NCBI GenBank assembly: GCA_963978545.1
Contig: OZ021729.1
Coordinates: forward strand, 86,222,670 to 86,286,669
Length of the DNA stretch: 64,000 nt
DNA from: Linyphia triangularis
Taxonomy: Eukaryota; Arthropoda; Arachnida; Araneae; Linyphiidae
Reading direction: 5' to 3'
Numbering within the stretch: position 1 is the stretch's first letter; each line of letters begins with the position of its first letter. Below the pieces are notes generated by a model, which was not told the DNA's origin, ran no database searches, and saw nothing but the letters and a program-made list of their open reading frames with translations. Shown in pieces: positions 45,529 through 60,500 of this stretch. Position numbers and translations under genes: made by a program.

Positions 45529-48500
45529 GTAAGTAATACTAACCTTATAACCACATTCTTTGTACTGAGTTTCTACTCTGCAACAAAATCGACAATTTTC
45601 GAAAATTCGTCTTTGTTCCTATGCTCAACTAATGTAATAAGTTCTGGAACGAAGTTGAAGCCCTTTGGCACAATTTGGTTGGAACGATTTTACCGATTAT
45701 AGACCGATTTTGTTGCCAAGTGGAAATAATTTTGCTCCCTTTTTAATTTTTATCTTTTCTACAGTGATCGTCAATTTTATCTATCGTTAATTGCTACATT
45801 AAATGTAGAAATATTTGGTAATAAATGAAGAAAAATACGAGGGTTTGTTTTAATAATTTAACTTAAAAACTCATGTCTCACAAGTTGAAGTAAAAAAACA
45901 AGATTTTCTTTGTTCTCCTTTAATGTTTAAATTATTTTATTTTTGTTAAACTTGTGTTAATCATCAGTTCACCAGATTGGTTTTTCATCTAAAAGAAATT
46001 GTATCGCTTTTAACCAAATTACAGCAACCATTGTAATTTGTAAATAAGCCATTAAGACAGGGTAAAACTGACGATCCCTCTTAAAAATACGATTGCATGT
46101 TGTTTAAACTGAACATTAAATAGAATGGAATGAAATAAATGTACAGATGATTTTTAACTCATAGTCTTGTGAATGTTCATCAGATCTTATTGTTTTTGCA
46201 TTAGGAAAAAATATTCTCATTATTTTCTAGTTAAAATAGATAATTTCGCAAAATAATAATAATATTTAATCCATTTATTTAAAATATTTAATCCACCAAA
46301 AAGGAAAATAAGGTGTTCATTTTCTTATCAAAGGTGTAAAAAAAATTGTTGAGTAACTTCATTTGATTAATATTTATGATCTCTCGTATTGCGACGTCAC
46401 ATTAAACTGCTACGGGGATTGAAATGCGGGCTTTTTTGATGGACAACTATAAAAATTTTATGCATAAAGTTTATTTTTATTATGATTGGTTGGATTCATA
46501 CAAGAGGTTTACCAGAGTCTCAAAATAATTGCTTACATCAGGATCATCCTGCTTTGCTAAGCACAATCCATTTCAAAATGAAACTTTTTTAAGTATTTTC
46601 AATTCCGATTCGACCCTTAAACTTCACTTATAAGTAGAACAAATTCCAGATAATCTCCTAGAAAAAATAACTCAATTTGGCTAAAAAAAATAAAAATAAT
46701 AATAATAAATAACTAAATAATAATAATAATAAAAAAATCTTCTCTGTTCTTAGTACGGTCGCATGTATTTGATGTAAGGCGTTACTTTTCTGGCCTTTCA
46801 TTGGTAACACACGGGATATATTTATGATCGATTATAATGTACATTTAAATATAAATTCGAATTGTCACAATCCATTAGCCAATTGCGATGTGTATTAATG
46901 TTTCATTTCCCCGCGAAATTAGCAGTTGATTGTGACGTAATCTGAAGTTGAAGGGGTATATGCGCGGCCACTAAAACAGTAGGAAAATGTACTGTCGAAT
47001 AAAAATCTGTGTTTTAGATTATTACTAATTCAATTGTATTGATCTGTATAAATTACTGAAGTGGGAAATAACTGTTCTGTAACAGCATCTATCTTTTATA
47101 GTCTTTTTAAAAGAATTGCACAAATGTGTTTGTAAACCACTGCCCATAACGATTTGTATACCCTAATATAGTTATTTTGTGAGAAAATAAATAGAATGTT
47201 TAGATTTTAAAACATTTTGTAGAAATTTTCCGTTAACTTTTAAACCCACTTCCAAAAGGTATGACGTTAAGTGACTAAATCTAATTTAAATACTTACTAT
47301 AATTTGCTGCAGACCAGTAAGTAAATAGCCTGTATCTATTATGAATGAAGTAAAATATCCGAAGATATTTAGTATAGAAGGTTGCTATATTTGCACCTTT
47401 AAGGCGAATGTTTTGGATAAAAATTGTTTGTTTACAGTCTGACTATTTTTCATCTACAATATGATTATATTTTTCTTTTCTTCTTCTTTTAGAAAAATTG
47501 CTTCAATTATTTAATTTTTGTATAATTAGTTATTTTTTTAGGGATAAATTCCAAGTATCGAATGGATTCTGTGCCAAGGTCATTTTTAACAAATGGCATG
47601 GGAGCCGCCGCCATTTTTTTAATATATGAACTGCCTATGGTTGCCATAATTTGGTGCGTTTCTCGGTAAACAATTCTCGGCGCAGAATTTGTACCATACT
47701 TGGAAGTTTTATCTTTGTTAGTAAAGGTGTTCTATTGCATGCTTTACATATGCTTTTTGTGGCTTAAATTGTATCCAGTGCAAAAATAGTGTGAAGAATA
47801 ACTCACCGAGTTTTTCAAACCTGAACGCTTGTAGGCTTGTAAAACAGGAAAGTCAGTTATCTAACCTTTTCGACAGTATGATGTGCAATTAATTTAATAG
47901 TCTAGCCATTGAATATTTGAAAGATCCAATTGTTCAAGTAGAAAAATGTACTATATTCCTGATATTTTAAAAAGCTTCCATACCTAGGCTAATATATGTG
48001 GTTTATCTTTTTAAATGACTTTTTTTTTAGAAGTATCAGCTACAAATAATTTAATATGAGTACTCACTTTGTAATGGAAAATTGTTTCGTGATCTAAGCT
48101 GAAAAATGAAATGCGTTAGAATGTAAGTTAATTAGAAATTTCTGCTTTCAGTCGCTGAGAAACTTAAAAGGCTCTATCCAGAAAACGAGAGGCTCATAGC
48201 TAGTATTCCTAGTCGAATTTATGAAGTTATTTATCCTGTTCAAATTCGGCAGCATGTGAAATTAGGGATTTCTACGAGGGAAACTGGTGCCAACAAAGTA
48301 AGTTTTTATTTCTCTCAATAGAATAATCCTCCAAGCAAAGGTACTATTGCTATCGAGTGTCCATGTAATTGAAATTCTTACTCTAGAATTTTCAAATTTT
48401 TTAAACTACTAATACTCGGAACATATTTTTAAAAGAGCTATTTTTTAAAGTCGAAACTTATCTCGTAAAGTAATTTTTATCATCTTCCTAATAATTTATT

Positions 48501-51500
48501 TTGCTTGAATTTTTTTTTTGGGGGGGGTGATAAAAAGTGGGCTTTATTTTTTGACATTCAGTACTCAAATTAAAAAATGAAATCTTTTTGTCGTCTTCAT
48601 TGTTAAATTTTAAGATTAAAATATACTAAATATAATAAAAACTTGCTCAATTCTGAAGTAAATAAATCCGTTTGTTTTAAGTAAGACAAACCCGCTCAAC
48701 TGAGCTTCTTAAATTTAAATCGGAAGATGTTCAGAAGTGCTGTAACATACAAAAAACAATTACAGTATTATTTTTCTTTAAAATACAAATGCAACATTTA
48801 ATCTGTTAACATTTAAATAGTTGTGCATTATTGTTCTTTTAGATCTAAAAGAGTTAAAATAAAGTCACAATTGTTTGTTTTTTTCCACATAAATTAATCT
48901 CTATCAATTTATTTAAAAAATCATCTAATTAGTAGTAGGTTTATTATAATTATTTTTTAATGCTAACGAATTGTACCTTCTAACCTAAGTGGGAAATTCC
49001 TAAACCATTATGAATTTTGGCATATTTCATGGCCAAAAGTGAAGTAGTTGTAGATTAGTGTGGTTAGACCAAAAAAATAATAAAGAATAATAATAAAGGT
49101 TTGTTTCCTGTACTATGGACAGACATATCAGGGTGGGTAAAATATTTGGGTAGATTTACTTTTGTGGGTCAACATCCTGGGTATATACCAAAATTGGATA
49201 TTTTAGTTTAGTGAGTGTTTATAATTTTTCATCAGGTTTAACTGCTCAATACACAAAAAATTATGCAAAAGATTTAACTGCTCAAACACAAAAAATTATG
49301 CAAAAGGTTTAACTGCTCATTAAGCATTTTTTTTTTTTTTTATATATAATTACATTTTTTTCAAAAGTCTTAAAAAATTGTAGGGAAGAATTTTTTGTAT
49401 TGTAATTTTAGGGTAGGTAGGGTTAAAGGAAACTAACAATTTTATTTTTCTTCTTTGGCTTTAAAAGTGTCTTGTTTGGAGATATTGGCTGATGGGGGGG
49501 GGGGGGGAGTCGCTCCTTATTGTTCATGCCTTAATAATGCATTTTCTTTTTTCAGACTGGGGAACACTATCATCAAACTTCATTGCTCATCAAAGCTTTT
49601 AGCTACAAATTTCGAATTGATTTAGAGCTCAATACGTGAGTAGCTTTTTTTTTTTATTCATTTAAGTTGTGCATTATGAAAGTGATTGTTTCAATCTTTC
49701 ATCACTCTCTAGGCCTCTTTGGTATAATTTCTGAGCATATGCCTTATTTGGTGCTTCAAAATATTTGACTTTCGGATATCTGAACAATTATAATAGAACT
49801 TGTGCGAAATCGGAACAGTAAATTGGGACTTTTTTTGGGCTGTTAACGCATGCATTACTGACTCAATGAATTCTGAATTTTATGCAGGTCACTGGGCTGG
49901 TGACAAATTTAGGCACCCCTTCACCAATATCGTAATGGTCCCAGAACCTGGAAATCGGGGAAATGTTATGGAGCTTTTTGATTCTGGAAAAAATTTGGGA
50001 AATGTCAGGGAATTTAAAAAAAAATTTGCTAAAATCAGGAATTTTTTCTATTCTTTTGAAGATACGTTTCCCCTTTCATCCGTATTTTGGTGCCATTTTC
50101 CCATTGAATTGTGGTAATCGTTAAAAGTTTCCTGTTACAGTATAATTTACAGGGTTCCCACGGTCATTGAAAGTCATTAAAACTGCTTAATATTTTTGAA
50201 CCTGTTTTCAAGTACTTGAAAATGCTTAGAGGTGCTTAAAAGTCCTTGAAAATGCTTAGAGGTCCTTAAAAGTCTGTAATTTTTGTGTATGTTGACTAAC
50301 TTCAAAATTTACAAAAATGCAAATCAGACTTGCTATCCCCGCGTGTCCGCCACTTATCCTCATTATATCGGAATTTTCTGACATATTTGTATGACACATG
50401 CGCCAACTTGTAACTGTTTTGGTAGAATGAATATACTTTATAAAAAAAATTTATACAGACATGATGCCTGAAAACAATTTTTTTAAGGTCCTTAAAAACA
50501 TTAATTAGTTCCTTAAAAGTCATTGATTTTCATTTTGTGATTTGAGTGGGAACCCTGAATTTAAACTTTTCATCACTGCCAAAATCATTTTTTAAAAATT
50601 TGACGTATTATCTATTTGGCATAAATGTTCTATTTGGTCATCTGGCATCTTGGAAAAATTGGAGAAATTTGAAAAAAAAAAAAAAAAAAATGCTGTAAAA
50701 TCAAGGAATTTTTAAGAAATCTTATCAAGGAACTTTTTTTCCTGAATGTTGTGGCCACCCTGAATATGTTAGCATTGAATAATTTAATTGTTAAAATCCT
50801 AACACCATAGTGTATGAGAAACTACAAAATGTTATAATTTTTGTTTAGAATTAAAACTTTGAAATAGGTTTTAGCGAGCAATTAAATGAGCTGTAATTCT
50901 TTTGTTGTTTATTTGTTTTAGTTTTGTCTGTTCATGATCAATATTTCAGTGACCTTGTATTCTTAAAAGATTGACGATCACTCTTCATCACTTCGACAAT
51001 GTTTTTGTACAAAATTTAATAAGTCGTGCTTTTTGTTCTAGGCACTTATTAGCACCAAATTTAATACAAAAGCATTTTCTTCCTGAGGGTGTTCAACAAT
51101 TTTCTACTCAGGTTTGTGCTCTTTTCTTATATGAACACAGTTACAGAACCAATTTGTTAATTTCATATTGCATGGCTTCCGTTATCTTGTCTTTGAATAA
51201 CTTTTAACTGCAATAAAAAAGTTAACAAAATTTAAGTGTCAAACATATTGGTTAATGTAAATTTAATCTACTAAAAATATCTTTTAAAATGTATTCTAAA
51301 ATAAATTTAAATTAAATCTTTAAATAAATTGAAGTGTTTAAATTTAACCTTGTTTAATGTGTGGCTGTTCTCAAGGATAACCTCTAGTAAATCTACAAAA
51401 TCTAATAAAAGTTGTTTTTAAGTGTGTTTAAAAGCTTTTTACTTTTTGTTATAGCATATTACATAACTAATATGATGTTGTGGGTAATAATATTGCACCT

Positions 51501-54500
51501 TCTAATTGCTCTGCTTCATGTAAAGCATCATTAGACATTAATAAATTGAACTCTTAACTCTGATATTCTTAGTAAGCACTTCAGACTTGTATCGAAAGTT
51601 TTTCATCTCAAAAGCGGATGTAATCAACATTACTTGCATTGAAAGCAATCAGTATCATTATTTTAAAGCAACGCTTGTTTTACCTTATTACATTCTTCCA
51701 TTGTAATTGTTTCGATTTTATATTCCTTTAGGAAATCGAGCACTGTTATTATCATGGGACAACAAGGGACTATCCTGGAGCCATTGCTGCCTTTCGCACA
51801 TGTAATGGAGTTAGGTAAGTTCTATACAGCTAGTGGTGATTCTTATTTTTAACAGTATATCAAGGGTCGTGTTCGCCCTATAATTCCTTAAATTTTTTGT
51901 TTCTCCCTAAATTTGTGCTGAAATTTTTGGATAATTCCTAAAAAAAATTTAAAAACCTCGAAATCTCCCCAATTTTCCTCCAGAACCAGTGAAAAAAATC
52001 AGGTAGTCCTCCATAGGAAAAAATCTTTTTGGAATTTTAATTATTAATTAATCAATTTTTAAAAAATTTACAGTTTTCTTTCCAGTATTAAAACATGCTT
52101 TAAAAAGAATGTCTGTGTTAGGAGGCTATGTCAGCTTCAAAATAAATATCCCTAATTTTATAAAACCATCCATGAGATTTTTGGAACTGTCTCTAAAATT
52201 CCTACCTAATTTTTTAAGAAAACTCTCTGCGCCCCTGGTATGCAGACACCTTCGTATTTTAATTATTGGGTAATAATTCTCATTAAAAAACATGCCATTA
52301 TTCATTTGGTTCACTTTTCTTTTGGTTTCTATATCCCAGTGATGCACTTTGAATCCTTGGAGCATGCTAGACATAATTGCAACTGTTGCCTGAATCTACA
52401 CCGGTTACTTTTCAAATCTATTGTTTTTAGTTTCACTCCCATCTGCATAAGTTTAGATGTTTTTAAATTCCTGTGTGGCTCGAATAACTCATCTTTGTCA
52501 ATTTCATTTCTGTTGTACTTTTTTTATTCATCCTCAGGTTCAATTCAGATTTGATGGACATCTTATCCTTAAAATCACTCGACATACTAGAACATTGGTT
52601 TCGTCTGTAGCAATCATACAAATTGATCTTTCTGTTTTGCCTTTTCTCTTGGTTTTATGTTTTCCTGCAAGTCTACTGACCTATTTTTTCCAAACCATAC
52701 TTCTATTGAAGATGAGTGAACCTTAACTCTATCTCCAGAATCTTTTTGGTTCCATCACATTTGCAGTGTATAATAACTGCGCTCTCTCACTAACCTTTTT
52801 TTTTCTTTTTTTTTTTTTTGTACAAGTTCACTCAACTGCAATAAGGTATTTACCTGCTGCAACTTATAGTCCAAGAGGCGACTGCAATTTTTGGACCTCA
52901 ACGAACATCATTCTGAATTTTTTATACAGATTGGAGAAAAGTGAGTAGATTAGGAATCCACTGGTCTGCCATGGCAAAAATGGCCGAAACTGGTCAAAAA
53001 TCGCCTTGGAATGAGTTGAACTAAAATCCAATTGCCAAATATGTTATAACTTGCCAAAAAGAGAAAACAAATTTCGTCTGGCAACCCTGTATTTTGATTT
53101 TCAATGAGAAAAAGCGCAAACGATTTTTGATATCTGGCTTGGAAAATGTGTATCTTTTAAAAGTAAGCCGAATTATCGATATCAGTTACATCATCCGTGA
53201 CATAATGTTTATTGCCAACTTGGTTCCCTTTTAATAGATGCAAGTAGATTGTTGCCAGATATCTGAATCGTCTGCAACCTTCTTAATTGATAATTAAAGA
53301 GTGAGGGTTACCAAATAAAAAAAAAGCTCATTATTTGGCAAGTTATGGCCCATTTGGCAATTGGATTTAGTTCAACTTATTAAAAGTCGATTTTTGACCA
53401 GTTTCGGCCATTTTTGCCACGGCAGACCAGTGGATTCGTAATCTACTCACTTTTCTATAATTTCTATAAAAAAATCAGAATGATGTTCGATGGGATCCAA
53501 AAATTGCAGTCCCCTCTCAGTCTGTTAATGGAAGAACATTTGAAATGGTCCATTTTTTTTTAACGAGTCTCTGTTTTTAATATGCACACACATTTTGTGT
53601 TACATCCACAATCCAGTGACTTATCATGTGAGTTAATGAACTTCAAAGGAAGATGCCACGAGAAAGGCCACTCACATTGAAATCCTCCAAAGTACAATTT
53701 TTATCAATGTTTCAAAGGCTATGCACAAACGTTTGTTATTGATTAATTTTTTCCCACATTCTATCTGTTTCATTCCACATGATGCAAACTATTGTGTCTC
53801 TATAACATAGTGATTGATGGGAAAAGGTATTTTTCATATTTAAAACTTTCAAGTGATTGTATGAACAGAATATATATATACATTTTTTACAGATTTTCTT
53901 TTCAAGAGATTTAACAATTTCTTTCACCTAATGCATTTTAAAAAGATTTTTTTTTTGTCCCACCCTAGTATGCAACTCCTGCAAGACTTCCTTTCAAATA
54001 AAAAAGCACAAGAAGAGAGTTTGTGTCATTTTCCTGTAAAATTAGGGCAAGTGGAGATAGTCTGGTCTACCTATAGAGCTATTTCTAAAGTGAATTATAA
54101 TTTATATTCGTATTCAACTTTTGAACTAAAAATAATTTTAACTAATTTAAAACTGCAATCTAAATTTCCACCACATATATTTTAATGTTGTTTTGATTGA
54201 CGAGACATTCTGCTTTGATTTGAAAAGTCATGATTGGCTAAGATTTCAATTGGTGAGAGTTTTGTATATTTCCTGTCACTTAAAGTAAACATAACTGGCT
54301 TTTCCTTGTAACATACGGTAATGTTTCTAGTAAGTTTGAAATAAATCAACATACTTGTGCATTTAACTAAGTCAGTTAAAAAGTTTTTTAAATGAAACTG
54401 ACTAGTATCATTTAAAGTTACTGTAAATGTACTCACTAAAGTTAATTATAGTTTATTCCTTTTTTAAAATACGCTTAATTTAAATTACATGATGTTATTA

Positions 54501-57500
54501 TCCAGATAGTCAGAAAAGTTTATATGATAATCTTAACAATTTTGCTTGTTATAGAGTATTTTATTTGCGCAAAATAAGTAGTAGAGATTTATTTCGGAAT
54601 TATAGTATTTATTTTAGATTGGAAGTGTTGTTATATTTGATAGTTATTCTTTGCTTCCAAGGTTCTTTCATTAGTTTTTTAGTGTTGACACTCTTATGTG
54701 GTTAAAATGGTATTTTTGTTTTAATAAAAGAACTTAAATGAAGATGAATGGAAAGCGTGTGAATTTTAAAAACAGATTTATGGCCCTTTCATGTTATGAG
54801 GACTGTATTCACAACTTGTATTTATATATTTTTTTCATTTTATTCCTTTTAGTGGTATTCTTCATGTTGGAAATGATACATTTGTAATTCATCCGTTTTA
54901 TGGTGGAGATCAGTCCGTAAGTTGGATTTGATATCGCACTTCTTTTAAGAAGTTTTCTCATTTTTTATTTTACAAATACATTTCCTATATCTAACATTTA
55001 GAAGAAGAAAAAAAAAATGCTGTACAATATAACCCATAAAAAAGTTTTTAATATAAATTTATTATATGCATTGCCAATTTTTATATTCATTAACAAAGCG
55101 CTGTTTCTGTTGCCAGCATGTGCTTGGTGTTGGCATTTAATGTTTAATATTAGCATATTAAATTTAATATAACATCGAATTAAAAACATCTCTATCAGCA
55201 AAATATATGGTAAACTACTTTTCAAAATTTATTTATTAAAATTGAATGTAAATTTATGCACGCATATCCTAATGTCTTTTATTTATTCTGATTAAAACAA
55301 TTTTACTGTTTATTAAAACAATTTTGGCAACAGGAAGGAGTTTTTGCAATGATCAGTACGATTAGATGATGTCTAGTTGGTTTATAAGTATTCAGTAAAA
55401 GATACCTTTTAGTGACAATCACAGCCTCTAAAACTTGTTCATTGACATCGAATCTATCTGCTAAGTTTCAGCCCAATTGGATAACGACAAGGGGGTTAAT
55501 TAGGCCTCCAAAGATTTGCCCATCATCGACAAACATACACACAAATTTGAAGTTGATGTAAAAGATTTAAAAATAGATTCACATATTTAACACCGGTAAT
55601 AGATGGTAATGAACTGAACTAAAAGGGATGTGTAGTCTTTTTATTTAATTTGTTTTCCCTCAATTAATGGATTAATACTCTTTTTGCTTGGGAGTTCTAT
55701 CTGTTGAAAAGTGCAAAAACTTATTTATTAATTTTAGTTGTCATTAAATTATGATTGACATTGAAGACATAACTATTAAGATTAAATTGTGATATTTTTC
55801 AAATAATATTTAATCAGATTTCGGTGATTGTTAATGCACTTTAGATCTGGGCTGGCAATCACTTATTACTGTATCTTTTTTATGTATTCGTTTATTTAAT
55901 ATTTTGTTCTTTTTAACATGTGTTTGAAGAAACTTACATTACTAATTTCCTTGAGTGATCTACAATGCATTTTTTTTTCAAGGCGATTGAAAATTCAATG
56001 AAAAACTATTGATATTTACGATGAATGGTTTTTTTATAACCTCTTGCACCATTTGCCATTTTATTGATAAATAAAAAAATATTTTCTTACTTATTACAAA
56101 ATGTACCCAATATTTTACCTATTGTGTTTTGTATGCTTAAATATACTAAGTTTTAATGCTTAATATATGCTTTAATACTCAATATATTTATTTGAAAATA
56201 TCTTTCATGTTAGTCAAAAAACTTATTTAACTTCTTTATCTAAAGATGTATGAAAACTGTGCGATGAATTTAATTTTTAATTTATCTCTTTCAGAAAAAG
56301 CATCCACACGTTATTTATCGATATTTTTCTGAATCTAAAGATAAGCACACTTGTGGTAAGAATATTTGAAATATTTCATTGTATAACATCTGCATTCTCG
56401 AAATCGTTGACTTAGAATGAAAGGCTGCTGACTTCACTTTTGGGTTGAAATTACATTGTGAATACAGAAAAAGAAGGCCAGTCGATTGGTGAAAGCCACA
56501 CTTATATCATTACAAAATATTGTCTATGAATGAGTGGTACTTGTCGCATTTTAGAGATCTTTTTTTGCTCTTCTAAAAACTTTGAGAAATTGGAGTTAGC
56601 ACCTTTTCACTAAGCAACAAAATATTAATTATTTTACCAATCTTTTGCTGGGTTCCCTTGGTCGTTAAAAGTGCTTAATGTATTTGTTAACTGGTTTTCC
56701 AGGCCTTAAAAGTCCTTAATTTTTGTTACTTATCTGCTCAGCATCAACGTTTTTTGGTATATTTGTATTACGCATGCGTCAACTTGTACATCGTTTGGTT
56801 TCCTATTTGCTGATTGGTGGAGTAGAAATCGAATCGTTGTAGTTACACACTGTACTCAGTGAGACGAACATGAGAGAGGAGTGTTTAACAGTGTTCCCAC
56901 GGTCATTGAAAGTCATTAAAAGTGCTTAATATTTTTGAACTTGTTTTCAAGGCCTTGAAAGTGCTTGAAAAGGCTTAGAGGTGCTAAAAAGTCCTTGAAA
57001 ATGATTAGAGGTCCTTAAAAGTCCTTAATTTTTACAGATGTTGTCCAGCTGCAAAATTTATAAAAATACAACTCGGACTTGCTATCCCCGCTTGTCCGCC
57101 ACTTATCTGCACCGTATCAAAAATTTCCAACATATTTGTATTGCACATCCACCAACTTTAACTTTTTTGGTAGAATATACTTTATTAAAAATTTAAATAT
57201 AGATATGATGCCTGAAAATGAATTTTCATAGGTCCTTAAAAACAACAATTAGGTCCTTAAAAGTCATTGAAAAGTCCTTGATTTTCATTCTGTGATTTGA
57301 GTGGGAACCCTGATTTATGTTTTGCAAGCTAAAAGATCAAAGACCACCATCAAAGTCTGTTTGTAAGACATATTGTGCATGAAAGATTTTGATATTAACA
57401 TTCTGAGCAAAGTTGCAGTAAAATCACTTACAAACATCCTAAGGCATGGAAACAAATTTTTGAAGGTCCTTAAGAAATATTATTTAGGTCTTTAAAAGTC

Positions 57501-60500
57501 CTTGAATTTCATATCAAAATTAATTTCATCCCCTTCTTTACTCTAGTTGTAAGCTTAGATTCCTTTCTTAATTTAATTACACTCTTTCCATAGAGAATTT
57601 ATCATTGTAAGTTAATATAGAAATAAATTAATTTGAACCTGATCGTAGCCAATCAAATAATGTTCGTACAATTTCAATACTTATTGAGACTAAGGAGCTT
57701 TTGAAGTTGCAACTTGGTTGATTCGTTTGCAGGTAAAACTTTACGTTTTTCAAAGCAGGCATGTCGATATCTGCACTACACTTATCTATGAAAAGAATAA
57801 TTTTATTTATCAGTTGCATAGATTTGTCTAAGGATTTTAAGAATTTCATTTCCTGAAGATTTCATTTGGTTCGAAGCTGTTTTTTTATTATTTGTACTTG
57901 GAAAAGAAATAATTTTTGTCATTTATAATATTTTGAAATTCGAGATACAGAGGTTTTGAAAGGAATTTCTTCTAGATAAACATAGAAAACACATTGCATT
58001 TAAATTGTAAATATCAGGAATTTTGAGATGTAGAAGTTTTCAAGATATGCTGGTGTGACTGTATGAATATTTTAAAGTGTCTTAAAATGTTGGTGGAAAT
58101 GTGTAGCTCAACATTGTTTAATAGAATATCTTGATTGAAACTGTTAAATTCTTTCGAATCCCCATGACTTCACAAAGGATTTTATAAAAAATTGATTGCT
58201 AGTTTTTAAGTGATATTTTTTTTTCAGGTAACACTGGGATGCATGAATGGGGTTTTAAAATGTTTCGTATGAGACCTACACATCAATCACGCTTAAAAGT
58301 AGGTTGCAATAGTTATAGAACTTCTTCGAAATAAAACTGTTCTTTCCAATACTATATTGAATTGATTTTTCAGAAAGATGTGAGGCAGGTTAACAAGTTT
58401 GTAGAATTGGCTTTAGTTCTTGATCAAGCCATGGTGAGTATGTTACTAAAGTGTTTCTACTATCAGAGTTGTTCTTATGAGACACTAAGGGGTCCAGGAC
58501 ACAAAATTCTAAAATCTATATTTTTAGAATTATTTTCTTGACATTTTTTATGCAGTATTGTATTAGGCTGCGAAACTCACAAAATAACTATTTTAAATGT
58601 TCAAATTTAAAAAATATATATATTTTTTTTTAAATTAAAAAAAACTTCAAAATTTAGACATTTCCTAAATTTGATATATATAAAAAACTTTTTTCAAAAA
58701 TTACTTCATTTTCTTGCATTAAATTACTACTTATAATTCATACCATAAATTGTCTTAATGATTTTTCCATAAAATATTTAGAAAAAAATATAAAAAATAT
58801 TTTGTGCAAAAACTTTATAAAACCCATAGTATGCTAAATTCCAAATTCTTTTTTTAAAAAGTTCAATAAAAATACGCAATTCCCAAAGATAAATTAAAGA
58901 AATATATTAGAAAAATAATTGCAGAAAGTTTCATGTATTTATAACAAGTACTTTTTAAGTTATATCCATTTGAACTCAAAAAAGGGACAAAAGGCCATCA
59001 CCGAGAAAAACGAGTTTCAAAGTTTCAAGACAGCATGTCCGAGATACAGTTGCCATGTAACAAAAACATAAGTATTTCAAGTTCTAACAACAACAAAATT
59101 TTTATGTTATTTTATTCAGAAATATTTTTATTATTTTTTGCAGTAATTAAAATAAAATTGAGAATTTTTCAAATTTTGTGATCTAGGACCCCTTAAACAC
59201 TTTTTGTTTAATAACCCCATACATTTCTTGATTTCTGAGAGTCCTTGGATAAGCTCCAAGATGTTTCTGCAAGTAACAGAAATTTAAAACAATGTTTTAC
59301 AATGTTAAAACAATACTTTGAATGTCCCCATGCTAAAATCTCATAATTGAGTTGATATGCTTTTATTTGTTGAAATTTTTCATAGTAATTGGAATGTATT
59401 ATTTAATATGAACATAAATAAAATTAATTTTTGCATAATATTAATGTTAACTCCCAATAATATTAACAATTAATTTGAAAAGCCCTTACTAGATCATACA
59501 ATATGCTTAGATTCATTTTATTTTAAATTTCTAAAAATAAGTATGTAATTTATTCTTTTTTTCAGTTTGATAACCGAAATGCTAGTAGAAATGAAGTTGT
59601 CAATGATGCCATCCAAATCGTCAACTGTGTTGACATGGTAAGATTCAAATTTGTATGATCTGAAATTTCTTTAGACTATAAGTACGGGAGGAGTTTCTTA
59701 TCACTCATTTTGAGCTACAAAATATAGCATTAATTTTTGTTAAAATATGTTTTGAATTGAATATTAGTTTGTGTAATTTGTTAGTGCATTATAAATTTCA
59801 GTATATGTTACATAGTTGCAGTGTCAAATTGAGTTACTCAATTATGCATTGGAGTTTCAATATTAATTTTGTATCACTCAATTAGGCATTGTATGAATTC
59901 CAGTATTAATTATTTTCACTCAGTTAGACACTGTAAATTTCAGTATTAATTTTTATCACTTTGTGTGCTGCAAACTTCAGTATTCATTTTTATCACTCAA
60001 TTAGACATTTTCAGTATCAGTACTAATTTTTTTTTTAATATGTTATTAAATTTTTTGAAATTTGTTTTTTTAATTATAAATTTCAGTGTATATTGCATAA
60101 TTGCTGTGTCTAATTGAGTTACTCAATTAGGCATTGTATGAATTCCAGTATTAATTATTTTTGCTCAGTTAGACACTGTAAATTTCAGTATTAATTTCTA
60201 TCACTTTGTGTGCTGCAAACTTCAGTATTCCTTTTTATCACTCAATTAGGCATTTTCAGTTTCAGTACTAATTTTTTTTTATTTAGTTATACACTGTGAA
60301 TTTTAGTATTAATTTTTCTTGATAGTTTTGCATTTCATTATTATTTCTTGGGACTCAGTTTTGTGAACATTGTATTTCAGTATTTTCGTACTGTGAACAC
60401 TCGCGTGTCTGTGGTGTATGTGGAGACATGGGCTCACGGAGATCAGATGGAAGTGACCAGTGACGTCCGTCAAACACTGCTGAGCTTCATGGAGTATGCA

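Noticed and set aside
52240..52726. Two overlapping frames of 104 and 89 codons in intron 5
   Set aside because: They lie partly in a dispersed repeat. The Leu/Phe-rich translation reflects T-rich DNA, and including them would break the ADAM frame.
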